DNA of 13,980 bases from an uncultured Desulfobacterales bacterium (GTDB taxonomy: Bacteria > Desulfobacterota > Desulfobacteria > Desulfobacterales > G020354645), in NCBI GenBank assembly GCA_947259865.1, contig CAMYNZ010000132.1:1-13980 (forward strand), written 5' to 3'. Made by a program: the position numbers and the translations under genes. Position 1 is the stretch's first letter. Each line of letters opens with the position of its first letter. The notes under the pieces were generated by a model. That model saw nothing but the letters and a program-made list of their open reading frames with translations. It was not told the DNA's origin and made no database searches. This document shows positions 1-6,854 of the stretch, in pieces.

Positions 1-572
1 TCACCCCACAAGGCCTGCTCAATTTCACTGCGTTTTACAATATTGGGAGCGGCCCGCATGAGTATCATGAGAATTTTCAAACAAGCACGATTAAGCTCAA
101 CCGGGCGCCCGGCGCGCCGGACTTTCATGCTACCAGTATCCAATTCAAGATCAACCACGCGGAGCAGCACCGTGGGGGCTTTATCGTATCGTCGAACCAG
201 CACTCCTACTCGGGCCGCTAATTCCTCCAATGCAAAGGGTTTAACGAGGTAATCATCGGCACCCGCGTCAAAACCTTCCAGTTTGTCGGAGAGCGTATCG
301 CGGGCAGTCAACATTAAGACAGGTGTGTGTTTTTCGCTCTCTTTACGCAGTTTTCGACAAAACGTCAGACCGTCCATCCCCGGCAGCATTATATCCAATA
401 CAATGACATCATAGTTCTGCGTTAAGGCCAAGTGCAAGCCGCCAATACCGTCCAGGGCGAAGTCCATAATATGACCTTGCGCTTCCAGGTAATCACCAAT
501 ATTTTCGGCAATGTCGCTGTTATCCTCGACAACCAAAATGCGTAATGGGTGGTGATCGTGTTTGATATTCAA
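1..572 (-). CDS. OmpR/PhoB-type response regulator, C-terminus cut by window edge
   Basis: This is a two-component response regulator that would be phosphorylated by a sensor kinase and then bind DNA. I translated it from the minus strand. About 190 residues are present. The receiver domain (roughly residues 10-125) has the acidic pair E16/D17 in ILVVEDN, phospho-acceptor D60 in VIVLDIMLPGMDG, T89 in LMLTARD, and K111 in DYLVKPF. From about residue 137 a winged-helix OmpR-type effector domain begins (VDLELDTGSMKVRRAGRPVEL) and runs off the window before its recognition helix. The start is TTG at 572: an in-frame TAA lies two codons upstream (578-576) and no ATG or GTG precedes the conserved receiver start. 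A GAGATAAG stretch just upstream is a weak ribosome binding site. The partner kinase gene is not in view, so the stimulus is unknown. The family is certain; the target genes are not. Confidence 0.93.
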   Translation of the reverse strand, partial: MNIKHDHHPLRILVVEDNSDIAENIGDYLEAQGHIMDFALDGIGGLHLALTQNYDVIVLDIMLPGMDGLTFCRKLRKESEKHTPVLMLTARDTLSDKLEGFDAGADDYLVKPFALEELAARVGVLVRRYDKAPTVLLRVVDLELDTGSMKVRRAGRPVELNRACLKILMILMRAAPNIVKRSEIEQALWG

Positions 573-620
573 GACTTATCTCACAAATGGCTTAACTATT
601 TGGCAATTACAATCTTAAAG

Positions 621-649
621 ATAATAAGAAAACGCTGTTGGGGTGTCAA
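621..649 (-). promoter_or_regulatory. sigma70-type promoter for the response regulator gene
   Basis: Read on the minus strand, a perfect TTGACA (-35; plus positions 649-644) is followed by a 17-bp spacer and TATTAT (-10; 626-621), one mismatch from TATAAT. It points at the response regulator start at 572, which predicts a leader of about 40 nt. It is the clearest promoter in the window. Confidence 0.75.
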
Positions 650-724
650 GCTGGTATCGCTGTCAGGGGGAAGCGCCAAGCAGTATATTATTTTTGGTTC
701 TTCTCCAATTTAGTTGGAGAAGAG

Positions 725-1016
725 GGTCCAAGGATTCCAGGGGTCAAGGATTCAAGTGTTTGTTTTCTAAAGATTTTATCAGCGCTTTTAACATTCTTTC
801 TATTTCTGCTATGTCTTTTTTTGCTGTACTCAATTCACCTTTTTCAATGAAGCCTAAATCCCCGGCTATTAATATCTGGGTTCCAGTTCACAAATCGAAC
901 CATAAGAAATGTAAAGCATCCTAATGTAATAAAGGATTGTCGTTGTTCCATATCCTTTCACTCGAACCCTTGAATCTTTACCCGCCGTCTCTGTGGCGGG
1001 CTTGACCCCTTGGACC
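725..1016. repeat. Imperfect inverted repeats flanking a four-helix-bundle remnant
   Basis: The left arm (725-756) reads GGTCCAAGG, ATTCCA, GGGGTCAAG, GATTCAAG. The reverse complement of the right arm gives GGTCCAAGGGGTCAAG (1016-1001) and GATTCAAG (976-969). The two right-arm blocks are separated by a hairpin with a 6-bp stem, CCCGCC/GGCGGG, and an 8-nt loop (981-1000). The same word pair therefore bounds the remnant in opposite orientations. The arrangement looks like a small mobile or mobilised cassette, but no target-site duplication was identified. Confidence 0.55.
744..961 (-). pseudogene. Remnant of an S23/four-helix-bundle protein gene (frameshifted, N-terminus missing)
   Basis: On the minus strand the upstream frame reads KGYG...YYIRMLYISYGSICELE, and after a one-base shift near 881 the next frame reads TQILIAGDLGFIEKGELS, then AEIERMLKALIKSLENKHLNP and a TGA at 746-744. 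Joined, these match the second half of the four-helix-bundle family (23S rRNA intervening-sequence protein-like, related to the Avd accessory proteins), where an aromatic-S/A-YGS-x-x-E-L-E-T-Q core and a terminal I-x-R-M-L-x-x-L-I-x-S-L helix are typical. The first half, about 50-60 residues, is absent and there is no start codon with a ribosome binding site. The exact breakage is inferred from memory of the family; the motif itself is clear in the translation. Confidence 0.65.
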
Positions 1017-1053
1017 TTCTGGGACCACACCTGCTGACTTGAAGATTATTCAC

Positions 1054-1082
1054 TTGACTTGCCTTAATTCGCTTCAACTAAT
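1054..1082 (+). promoter_or_regulatory. Possible promoter for the GGDEF-PilZ gene
   Basis: TTGACT (1054-1059), a 17-bp spacer, then ACTAAT (1077-1082). The -35 box is good, while the -10 box matches only four of six consensus bases. It would give a leader of about 160 nt before the start at 1249. This is only a candidate. Confidence 0.3.
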
Positions 1083-1248
1083 CGGGAGATGATCTTTAAG
1101 TTTTAAATTAGTATTTCTACTGCCAAGAGGCTCAAATATCAAGACTTTGTTTGATCTTGCCAAACATGGCCATTCTTGTTATTGAAAAGCTGCAGGAGGC
1201 TGTGATATTTTTAATTGTTTATTGCCGATAATACCATGGGGGTAAAAT

Positions 1249-2433
1249 ATGGAGCGGATTCGTGAATCAGTCTTGAAGTGTTTGGATGATGCAAAGGCGG
1301 ACGATAAACTCATCCATGATCTGAACCACATTGTCGACGAAGGCGGGCAAAAAGCGTACCCGATCATTTTTCATATTTTGACCAACCTGGTCATGGGACC
1401 TCAGGAGGCCAAGACCTGCTGGCAGGAAATTATTGATCACTATGAAAGCCTGAATACCACTCTGGGTCGCAAAGTTAGCCTGCGAACGGCGATCTGTGAC
1501 TATTTCTGTTCGATCCACAAATCACTGCGCAATCCCAAAGTTGTTGAGATCCATATATTCGAGACAGCCGTCAAAGCATCAAAGTATGATAGCCTTACCG
1601 GTCTTTTAAATCGGCAATCTTTTGACGATGCGCTCAACAGTGAAATACACCGGGCCAAACGACATACCAACGAAGTGTCGCTTTTGTTTTTTGATTTAGA
1701 CGATTTCAAAAAAATTAACGATACTCTTGGGCACCCGGCTGGAGATGCGGCGCTGAAAGCCGTGGCAAAGATCATTTTAAAAGAAAAAAGGGTGGAGGAT
1801 ATCGCCGCTCGCTACGGTGGCGAAGAAATGGTGGTGATATTGCCCGAAACCGGGAAAATGAATGCATTGGTGCTGGGTGAAAGGATTCGCCAGAAGGTCG
1901 AAAAGATGAAACTCAGATACAAGGGTCATCATATCCAGTTGACGATGAGCGGCGGATTGGCCGCTTTCCCCGTAAATGCCACCAATGCAGCAGCGCTGGT
2001 CAAATGCGCCGACAATGCCCTTTATCGTGCCAAGGGCTCCGGAAAAAACAACATATCTTTTTTCTCTCCCGATAAACGGCGTTATTTACGCATCGACCTC
2101 GATCGAGAAGTCAAGATCCGTCAACTGGATTTCGATGACACCCATGCGCAAGTTGCGAAAGGCAAGAATATTTGTGTGGGTGGAATTCTTTTTGAAAATG
2201 ACTATCCGTTGTCGATTGGAACCAAAGTACAGATCAGTGTACCGACTGAAAAGGGCAAACCGCTGTTTATCATCGGCAATGTTGTTCGAGTGGAGACTTA
2301 TGGCCCCAAACAATATGACATCGGGATTGCGATTTCGTTTCTTGAAATGGATAAGGCCATGAAAAAAGAAATTTCGCGCTGGCTGCAGTTGAGAAGGGAT
2401 AACGAAAAGGTTGATATTAAGCAGATGGATTAA
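1249..2433 (+). CDS. Diguanylate cyclase (GGDEF) with C-terminal PilZ domain
   Basis: The 394-residue protein makes cyclic di-GMP from two GTP and probably also binds it. Residues 1-110 form a mostly helical N-terminal region I do not recognise, without a membrane segment, so the protein is likely cytoplasmic. The GGDEF domain covers about 113-272: YDSLTGLLNR (113-122), FFDLDDFKKINDTLGH (147-162), and an active-type signature GGEEM (190-194). The inhibitory I-site R181-x-x-D184 sits five residues before the signature, so product inhibition is expected. The PilZ domain covers about 276-380: its R-x-x-x-R motif is R277-R281. The second motif reads N307-I-C-V-G-G, with Cys at position 309 where Ser is usual. 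The start has a GGGGGT ribosome binding site 6 nt upstream. The gene stands alone, convergent with the GT9 gene. Which process it controls cannot be read from its neighbours. Confidence 0.93.
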   Translation: MERIRESVLKCLDDAKADDKLIHDLNHIVDEGGQKAYPIIFHILTNLVMGPQEAKTCWQEIIDHYESLNTTLGRKVSLRTAICDYFCSIHKSLRNPKVVEIHIFETAVKASKYDSLTGLLNRQSFDDALNSEIHRAKRHTNEVSLLFFDLDDFKKINDTLGHPAGDAALKAVAKIILKEKRVEDIAARYGGEEMVVILPETGKMNALVLGERIRQKVEKMKLRYKGHHIQLTMSGGLAAFPVNATNAAALVKCADNALYRAKGSGKNNISFFSPDKRRYLRIDLDREVKIRQLDFDDTHAQVAKGKNICVGGILFENDYPLSIGTKVQISVPTEKGKPLFIIGNVVRVETYGPKQYDIGIAISFLEMDKAMKKEISRWLQLRRDNEKVDIKQMD

Positions 2434-2437
2434 TAAG

Positions 2438-2633
2438 GAGGTTCGGGGTTAGGGTTCAAGGTTCAGGGTTGAGCAATGCCAAGCTCCTATCTTACTAGAT
2501 GCTATAAAGAATCCAGCGACATTTGTCGCTTCACCCATTGGGTGGTGGTGGTTGTTGTCCGGAAGAAGACAGTAAAATTTGGGTCTTAACGCTTTTATAA
2601 CCCTGAACGTTGAACGCGGAACCCGGAACCTCT
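2438..2633. repeat. Inverted-repeat element between convergent genes
   Basis: Arms of about 33-35 bp at 2438-2470 and 2599-2633 are related as inverted repeats. The left begins GAGGTTCGGGGTTAGGGTTC, and the reverse complement of the right begins GAGGTTCCGGGTTCCGCGTTC; both end in GTTCAGGGTT. Each arm is itself a degenerate run of a GGTTC-type word. The right arm abuts and overlaps the TGA of the GT9 gene (2633-2635). The centre carries two tandem hairpins: AGCGAC/GTCGCT (2515-2530, 4-nt loop) and CACCC/GGGTG (2532-2544, 3-nt loop). The position between two gene ends would suit a two-way transcription stop, although no U-tract is obvious. No coding region is seen inside. Confidence 0.7.
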
Positions 2634-3634
2634 CAATCCTCCGATATCACCCGGCGGCAGGCCGCCAGAACCGCGTCGACCTCCAGTTGATTCATGCAGT
2701 TACGATGATCACAGGGTTTCAGATAACAGGGTACACAATCCATATCCTCTTTGCGCACCACCTGGCTGCGACTGTTTTGGGGGCCCACAAAGCGGGGATC
2801 GGTCGGACCAAACAGTGCCACCAGGGGGATATCAAGTGACGATGCCAGATGCATGATTCCCGAATCAATACCCACAAATAAACTTGCCTGCTTTAGTAAC
2901 GAACACAATTGCCCCAGTCCGGTATTTCCCGTAAGATTAATTATCTCAATACTATTCTCAGTGGCCTTCTCATTCAGGCTTGCCATGATCGTATGATTAT
3001 AGGCTTTATCATCGACACTGCCCACGAGTACGGAACCCAGGCTGAAATCTTGTTGTAATAAGATAATTAATTCGGCAAATTTATTCGGATCCCAGACCTT
3101 CATCTGTCTGCGGTGGGATGCGGCCGGTGAGATGACGGCAAATTCGGCCGGAAGATCTGTGAGGCCTGCATCTTTATGGACATTAAGAAGCCCGACATAA
3201 TCGTTTTGGCTTATCTTAATGTTCAGCAGTTGCAGTAGTTTGGCATTATTGTACCAGGAATTGTGACCTTCGATAGTTTCTTTCAGATCAAGACCCAGAT
3301 CCCAGAAGAAGTGGGCAAACCCGGCCTTACGTTTTGCCCCGCTCAACAACGTCAGCATCTGACTTTCTTCCGATCGACCCAGACATATCAGCAGATCATA
3401 CTGGTTGCGGCGTATTTTTTTTAGCAGGTCCAACCTCGCCTTGAGGCTGCTTTCGCGAAGTAAGATCCGATCCACCCATGGCGATCCTGCCAGCAGATCC
3501 TGAAGAAAGGGCCTGACTACTGAATGTACAAGGGCATCCGGAAAATTATCTTTCAAAGATTTAAGCAGCGGGAGAGAAAAGACAAGATCACCAATCTGGT
3601 TTAGATGTATGACACAAATTTTATGATAATGCAT
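2633..3634 (-). CDS. Glycosyltransferase family 9 protein (ADP-heptose:LPS heptosyltransferase-like)
   Basis: The 333-residue protein probably transfers heptose from ADP-heptose to the LPS inner core at the cytoplasmic face of the inner membrane. It has the two-lobe GT-B layout of the family. The N-terminal NQIGDLVFSLPLL (12-24) contains the acidic position D16. The C-terminal sugar-nucleotide site is VGIDSGIMHLASSLDIPLVA (254-273), followed by FGPTDP (275-280). Residues 300-314 hold a cysteine-rich stretch (C300, C303, C308, C313) found in many GT9 proteins. Length is normal. ATG at 3634 lies 8 bp after the stop of the broken radical SAM gene, so both were probably co-transcribed. Its stop codon lies in the inverted-repeat element. 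The acceptor cannot be told from sequence; other GT9 members use other sugars. The RfaE2 gene at 12384 supports a heptose role. Confidence 0.88.
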   Translation of the reverse strand: MHYHKICVIHLNQIGDLVFSLPLLKSLKDNFPDALVHSVVRPFLQDLLAGSPWVDRILLRESSLKARLDLLKKIRRNQYDLLICLGRSEESQMLTLLSGAKRKAGFAHFFWDLGLDLKETIEGHNSWYNNAKLLQLLNIKISQNDYVGLLNVHKDAGLTDLPAEFAVISPAASHRRQMKVWDPNKFAELIILLQQDFSLGSVLVGSVDDKAYNHTIMASLNEKATENSIEIINLTGNTGLGQLCSLLKQASLFVGIDSGIMHLASSLDIPLVALFGPTDPRFVGPQNSRSQVVRKEDMDCVPCYLKPCDHRNCMNQLEVDAVLAACRRVISED

Positions 3635-3642
3635 GGGTCGTA

Positions 3643-4843
3643 TTAAAGAAAAAAGTCATTATCCACAATTTCTTCCAGTTCCTCAACGTCTTTTTCCGAA
3701 TGGATAAAATCCTCAAGCCACCAATTAACATGGTGGTAAAAGCAGGCAATAACGGCACATTCCTTCTGGGCATCGAAGTGCTCGATAGACCGGGTTAAAT
3801 TCCGGAACGTCTCCCAAAGTTACCGGTTCTGGATCAAGAGCTTTGCGTAAGTCGGTGACAATCTGAGACAGTTCTGTCCTCCCAAGGGAAACGGTGGAAA
3901 AGCTGACCTCACCCTCATAGGGAATTGCCCAAACATAGCTTTGATCATCAGCGGCGTATATTTTTCAACTCATGGACCTTTCGATCAATCAGCGCTTTAA
4001 GGTTCAGGCTTTCAAGTATTTTTACCTTACCGGCGGCCATATCCCGGGCCTTGGCCAGGTTCAATTTTATATCTTCGATCACTTTTTTTTCGCGTTCAAT
4101 GTCCGGCGGATCAAATAAAGATTCTTTTTGTGAAACCCCGAGTTTCAGAAGGCAGGGCTTGAATGAGATATAATCGAAGGCAAAATCCCCGGCCAGTTGA
4201 ACGGCCTGGGGTATTTCATTGATATTGGCAAAGAGTTGCTGCCCCCCGACCTGTATGCCTTCCCAAACAATAACAAATGAATACCCCAGAGATATTATTG
4301 GATTTTTTCGTTTAACCTGCTGCGCTTTGTGAAGGATATCATCCAAGGTCACGCCACTTTTGGGTCTGTGGGACTTGGAAAATGTTTCCTGGCGGGCGGC
4401 ATCGATGGAAACTCTAAGCCAGTCTCTTTCTTCCAGTACATCAGCCACATTTTCAACCCGTTTGAGCCGTGTACCGTTGGTGACGATACCGAGCTGGAGC
4501 TTTTTGCTTTTGATATAACGCACAATTTCTTCAAAATCCCTGTGCAGGGTAGGCTCACCGCCACCCAGGAGTATAACCGACAGCAGACCCTGGGATTGCA
4601 GGGCGTCCAGGCTTGATTTTACGGTATCCACATCCAGATACTCACCGGTATTGATTATGCCGGAATCAACACAGTGGGGACAGGCAAAGTTACAGGCCGT
4701 CGTCAGATCCAAATTAATCGAAAGCGGGCCAAACTCGGGTATCGGGTGGGCCTCGCCTGTCTTATCACACTTGCGCCGCCATTGGATATACGCTTTGAGC
4801 CGCTCAATTACTGACGCTTGTCTTAGTTTAGCGCTGGTTTCAT
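3643..4843 (-). pseudogene. Radical SAM protein gene, disrupted (start frameshift, C-terminal region replaced)
   Basis: The long intact part (minus strand, 4837 to 3948) encodes a radical SAM enzyme. Its CxxxCxxC iron-sulfur motif is in LDLTTACNFACPHCVD, and the SAM-binding LLGGGEPTLH follows. The first ATG/GTG/TTG in this frame is TTG at 4712, right at the cluster motif. However, the frame is open further upstream with plausible family sequence (...AYIQWRRKCDKTGEAHPIPE...). A nearby ATG at 4843 reaches that frame only if one A is added to the AAA run at 4838-4840. At the other end the frame meets CHAT-like sequence near 3961 and stops at 3948. A different frame then encodes a separate C-terminal piece (3792-3643: FDAQKECAVIACFYHHVN, WWLEDFI, ending NDFFL) that I infer was the original C-terminus. 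The middle of the expected C-terminal (SPASM-like) region is missing. The substrate is unknown. The gene is probably non-functional unless the TTG-started core acts alone. Confidence 0.75.
3793..3960 (-). pseudogene. CHAT-domain protein fragment inserted in the radical SAM gene
   Basis: About 56 codons on the minus strand, in a frame different from the radical SAM core, read IYAADDQSYVWAIPYEGE, VSFSTVSLGRTELSQIV, TDLRKALDPEPVTLGD and VPEFN. This pattern (aromatic-VWAI at a beta strand, then F-x-x-V-x-L-x-R-x-E-L, then LRKALDP and GD-[IV]-P-x-F) is characteristic of the N-terminal part of CHAT (caspase-like) domains. No start, no catalytic His/Cys segment and no TPR repeats are present, so it is only a fragment. 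How it arrived here (recombination, or insertion followed by deletion) cannot be told. I recognised it by motif, not by database search. Confidence 0.65.
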
Positions 4844-4850
4844 AGTGTGA

Positions 4851-5777
4851 TTATGCTACCCGGTTGTTGTGATGGTATATTTTGCTCAACTGGCCGGTTG
4901 TGGCGACAATGTGCGATTTTCCTATCAGCGGTTGCCGTTGATTATTAACCGCCGCGATAAAATTTTTCACCGAGAGCTCCAGGGGGTCCGCAATTTTTAT
5001 TTTTTTGTTTTGGTATTGAAAATAGATGTCATAATTGTCCAGATCCACGATGCGATTGACAAATTTGCCGTTGAATCCATATTTAAAGCTGCGGGGCTGC
5101 TGGTTCTGGCTTTCCAATTCGATCAATACCGCACAGGGTTGGGCCGGGGTGATGTAGTCAAAGCGGATAAATGTTCTTGGGCTGCGAGTTTCTATTTTCA
5201 AAGCCTGGATGTCACCGGCACCTAAAACAAAATACAACATACTCAAGGCATGGGGAAGGGACTCTAAAATCATCTCTTCTCTTGAACATCCGGGTGAAAG
5301 CCGCATAAAAAAAGACGTTATGGTTTGCCCTGCAAGCGGCCCGCACAGCTGTTCGTAAAAGGGAATTGAAAAGGGCCATTGCGAGTTCATGGCGACGGTC
5401 AGCTTTTTGGCGGCGGCCCTGTCAAACAGGTCGTCCAGCACGGGCATTACATCCTTTTTGTCTTGCCAGAAAAAAGGTTTTTCGCAAAATATGTGCAGGC
5501 CCAGCTCGATGGATTGCCGCAGATAGTCATAATGCGTCCTAAGGGGCGATGCAATCGCGACCGCCTGCGGGTTTTCCGTTTGAATCATCAATTTAAAATC
5601 CTTATAGGCACTGGCATTAATATCATACCGTTTCAGGGCATCTGCGGCCCAGCGGGCGGTTTTTTCAGTTGTGCCAAGGGCTGAGACGACGCAGGCCTTG
5701 TTTTTTTGAAAATACCTGGCAATATATTGCCCGATACCGTTTCTGTTTCTACTGGCGCCGATGATGGATACGTTAAT
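4851..5777 (-). CDS. Gfo/Idh/MocA-family oxidoreductase, no canonical start codon at its N-terminus
   Basis: This is probably an NAD(P)-dependent sugar or sugar-derivative dehydrogenase. The Rossmann segment INVSIIGASRNRNGIGQYIA, then IASPLRTHYDYL and GLHIFCEKPF (the family's conserved E-K-P), are clear; the second half is the usual alpha/beta domain. The frame is open from 5831 to the TAA at 4853-4851. No ATG, GTG or TTG occurs before TTG at 5591, which would delete most of the NAD-binding fold. The best natural N-terminus is the ATT codon at 5777-5775, just before NVSIIGA. The gene may use ATT, or may have lost its ATG by mutation and be inactive. It lies upstream of the damaged radical SAM gene and probably shares its transcript. 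A role in making or modifying an envelope sugar would fit the GT9 neighbour but is inference. Confidence 0.75.
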   Translation of the reverse strand: MNVSIIGASRNRNGIGQYIARYFQKNKACVVSALGTTEKTARWAADALKRYDINASAYKDFKLMIQTENPQAVAIASPLRTHYDYLRQSIELGLHIFCEKPFFWQDKKDVMPVLDDLFDRAAAKKLTVAMNSQWPFSIPFYEQLCGPLAGQTITSFFMRLSPGCSREEMILESLPHALSMLYFVLGAGDIQALKIETRSPRTFIRFDYITPAQPCAVLIELESQNQQPRSFKYGFNGKFVNRIVDLDNYDIYFQYQNKKIKIADPLELSVKNFIAAVNNQRQPLIGKSHIVATTGQLSKIYHHNNRVA

Positions 5778-5834
5778 GTGCTGGCCGATGTTTTGCGATT
5801 CAGAATTGGACTTATACCTCGATATGACTTTTTA

Positions 5835-6147
5835 TGATATGCGGGGGTCGTCCGGGAGTGATATCGCCTGGAATGCTGGATTAAATCAGAAAACTAACAC
5901 AACATTTGTTTTTTTGCAATAATCCCGGCCAAGATTTTTTTTGCATGCTTCATTTTTGTTTGCTATATGGCTATCGAAGCAGTTATTGATATAAAGATCC
6001 GATGATCATATTTGATTTTGGATGTTAGAATGCGAAATTTGGATTTAGCAATTTTTTCGTATTCGACGACTTAACCTGAATTTTGTATTATTCAGGTCAA
6101 TCCGCAATCCAAAATCGAAAATCCAAATTTGGGAAAAAGGAGATTAG
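5835..6147. other. AT-rich intergenic region between divergent genes
   Basis: This is a 313-bp gap. It contains several T-runs (for example near 5909-5915 and 5934-5941), the inverted-repeat cluster at 6011-6130, and the strong ribosome binding site AAGGAG of the next gene (6137-6142). I see no convincing -35/-10 pair for the plus-strand operon, although a promoter must lie here or inside the repeat. No coding region is seen. Confidence 0.6.
6011..6130. repeat. Inverted-repeat element upstream of the Trm112-like gene
   Basis: AAATTTGGATTT at 6035-6046 is matched by its reverse complement at about 6119-6130. GATTTTGGAT (from 6014) recurs in inverted form near 6107. At the centre is a perfect hairpin ACCTGAAT/ATTCAGGT (6074-6081 and 6090-6097) with an 8-nt loop. 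The right arm ends a few bases before the AAGGAG ribosome binding site, so the element forms the 5' leader or promoter region of the housekeeping operon. Confidence 0.6.
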
Positions 6148-6321
6148 ATGGCTATTAAACAGGAATTACTCGATATTTTGGCATGCCCGAAATGCAAGGG
6201 GGACATCCATCTGAATGAGACCGGAGACGGTCTCAGGTGTGACAATTGCAAACTGCTTTATGAAATAAGAGATGATATCCCCATTATGCTTATTGATGAA
6301 GCCAAGCCGATTGAGGAATGA
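6148..6321 (+). CDS. Trm112-family zinc-ribbon protein
   Basis: This is a 57-residue protein, MAIKQELLDILACPKC and onward. The zinc-ribbon cysteines are C13-P-K-C16 and C31-D-N-C34, followed by LLYEIRDDIPIML, the classic Trm112/YcaR ending. In eukaryotes and archaea Trm112 activates methyltransferases; bacterial YcaR-type members are small and of less certain role. The start is supported by AAGGAG 5 nt upstream, the strongest ribosome binding site in the window. The stop TGA (6319-6321) overlaps the next gene's ATG (6318-6320), so translation of the two is probably coupled. Confidence 0.9.
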   Translation: MAIKQELLDILACPKCKGDIHLNETGDGLRCDNCKLLYEIRDDIPIMLIDEAKPIEE

Positions 6322-6854
6322 GCCTGCCGCAAGCGCCAAAGCCTGCAAAGCTGATCGTTGGCATGTTCATGCCGGATAAGGGGCTCATCGACCCCCTGGC
6401 AGAGGAGTTGGTCAATCTATTCGGCCCGGTTGACCTGGTTAGCGCCTGGTTTCCCTTTGACTACACCGCGTATTATCAAAATGAAATGGGTCGCCCGCTT
6501 TTCAGGCGAATGCTGGCTTTTAAAGAGTTAATTGAGCAAATCAAGCTGGCCGAAATAAAACTCCGCACCAATGAGATTGAACAAAAATACGCTCAGCGTA
6601 AAAAACGAAGGGTCAATATCGATCCCGGGTATATGCTGCTGGAGCGCTTTGTGCTGGCTACCGCTAAGAATTATAGCCACCGGATATATATCGGAAAAGG
6701 CATTTATGCCGATTTGACATTGATATATGAAAGCGGCCTTTTTAAAAAATTACCGTGGACCTACCCCGATTATGCGGACAAGGTCATGCTCGATTATCTC
6801 CAGCAGGTGCGCAGGAAATATGCCCTAGACTTAAAAACAGGAAATACAAAATGA
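6318..6854 (+). CDS. DUF4416 family protein
   Basis: The 178-residue soluble protein has no signal peptide or membrane segment. It matches DUF4416 by its opening (PAKLIVGMFMPDKGLIDPLA), WFPFDYTAYYQNEMG, LAEIKLRTNEIEQ, VNIDPGYMLLERFVLATAKN, YSHRIYIGKGIYADLTL, and the closing LPWTYPDY. The many conserved His, Tyr, Asp and Arg positions suggest an enzyme or ligand-binding protein, but the family function is unknown to me. It overlaps the gene before (ATGA) and the yicC gene after (ATGA, 6851-6854), which ties it to RNA-related housekeeping genes. Confidence 0.88.
   Translation: MSLPQAPKPAKLIVGMFMPDKGLIDPLAEELVNLFGPVDLVSAWFPFDYTAYYQNEMGRPLFRRMLAFKELIEQIKLAEIKLRTNEIEQKYAQRKKRRVNIDPGYMLLERFVLATAKNYSHRIYIGKGIYADLTLIYESGLFKKLPWTYPDYADKVMLDYLQQVRRKYALDLKTGNTK

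Larger units (their letters stand above)
573..1248. other. 676-bp intergenic region with promoter and decayed repeat element
   Basis: This gap separates the divergent response regulator and GGDEF-PilZ genes. It holds the minus-strand promoter at 621-649, a four-helix-bundle gene remnant at 744-961 between inverted repeats (725-756 and 969-1016), and a possible plus-strand promoter at 1054-1082. The short open frames at 638-924 on the plus strand lie antisense to the remnant and have no ribosome binding site or recognisable motif, so I do not call them genes. Confidence 0.7.

Noticed and set aside
638..924. Two overlapping plus-strand open frames of 70 and 93 codons
   Set aside because: They are antisense to the four-helix-bundle remnant, have no ribosome binding site, and show no family motif.
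2515..2544. Tandem hairpins as a classic rho-independent terminator
   Set aside because: Stems are short (5-6 bp) and no run of T follows on either strand, so I list them only as part of the repeat element.
6755..6850. Extended N-terminus of YicC starting at 6755
   Set aside because: The extra residues are an out-of-frame reading of the DUF4416 gene; the invariant family opening MIKSMT begins at ATG 6851.
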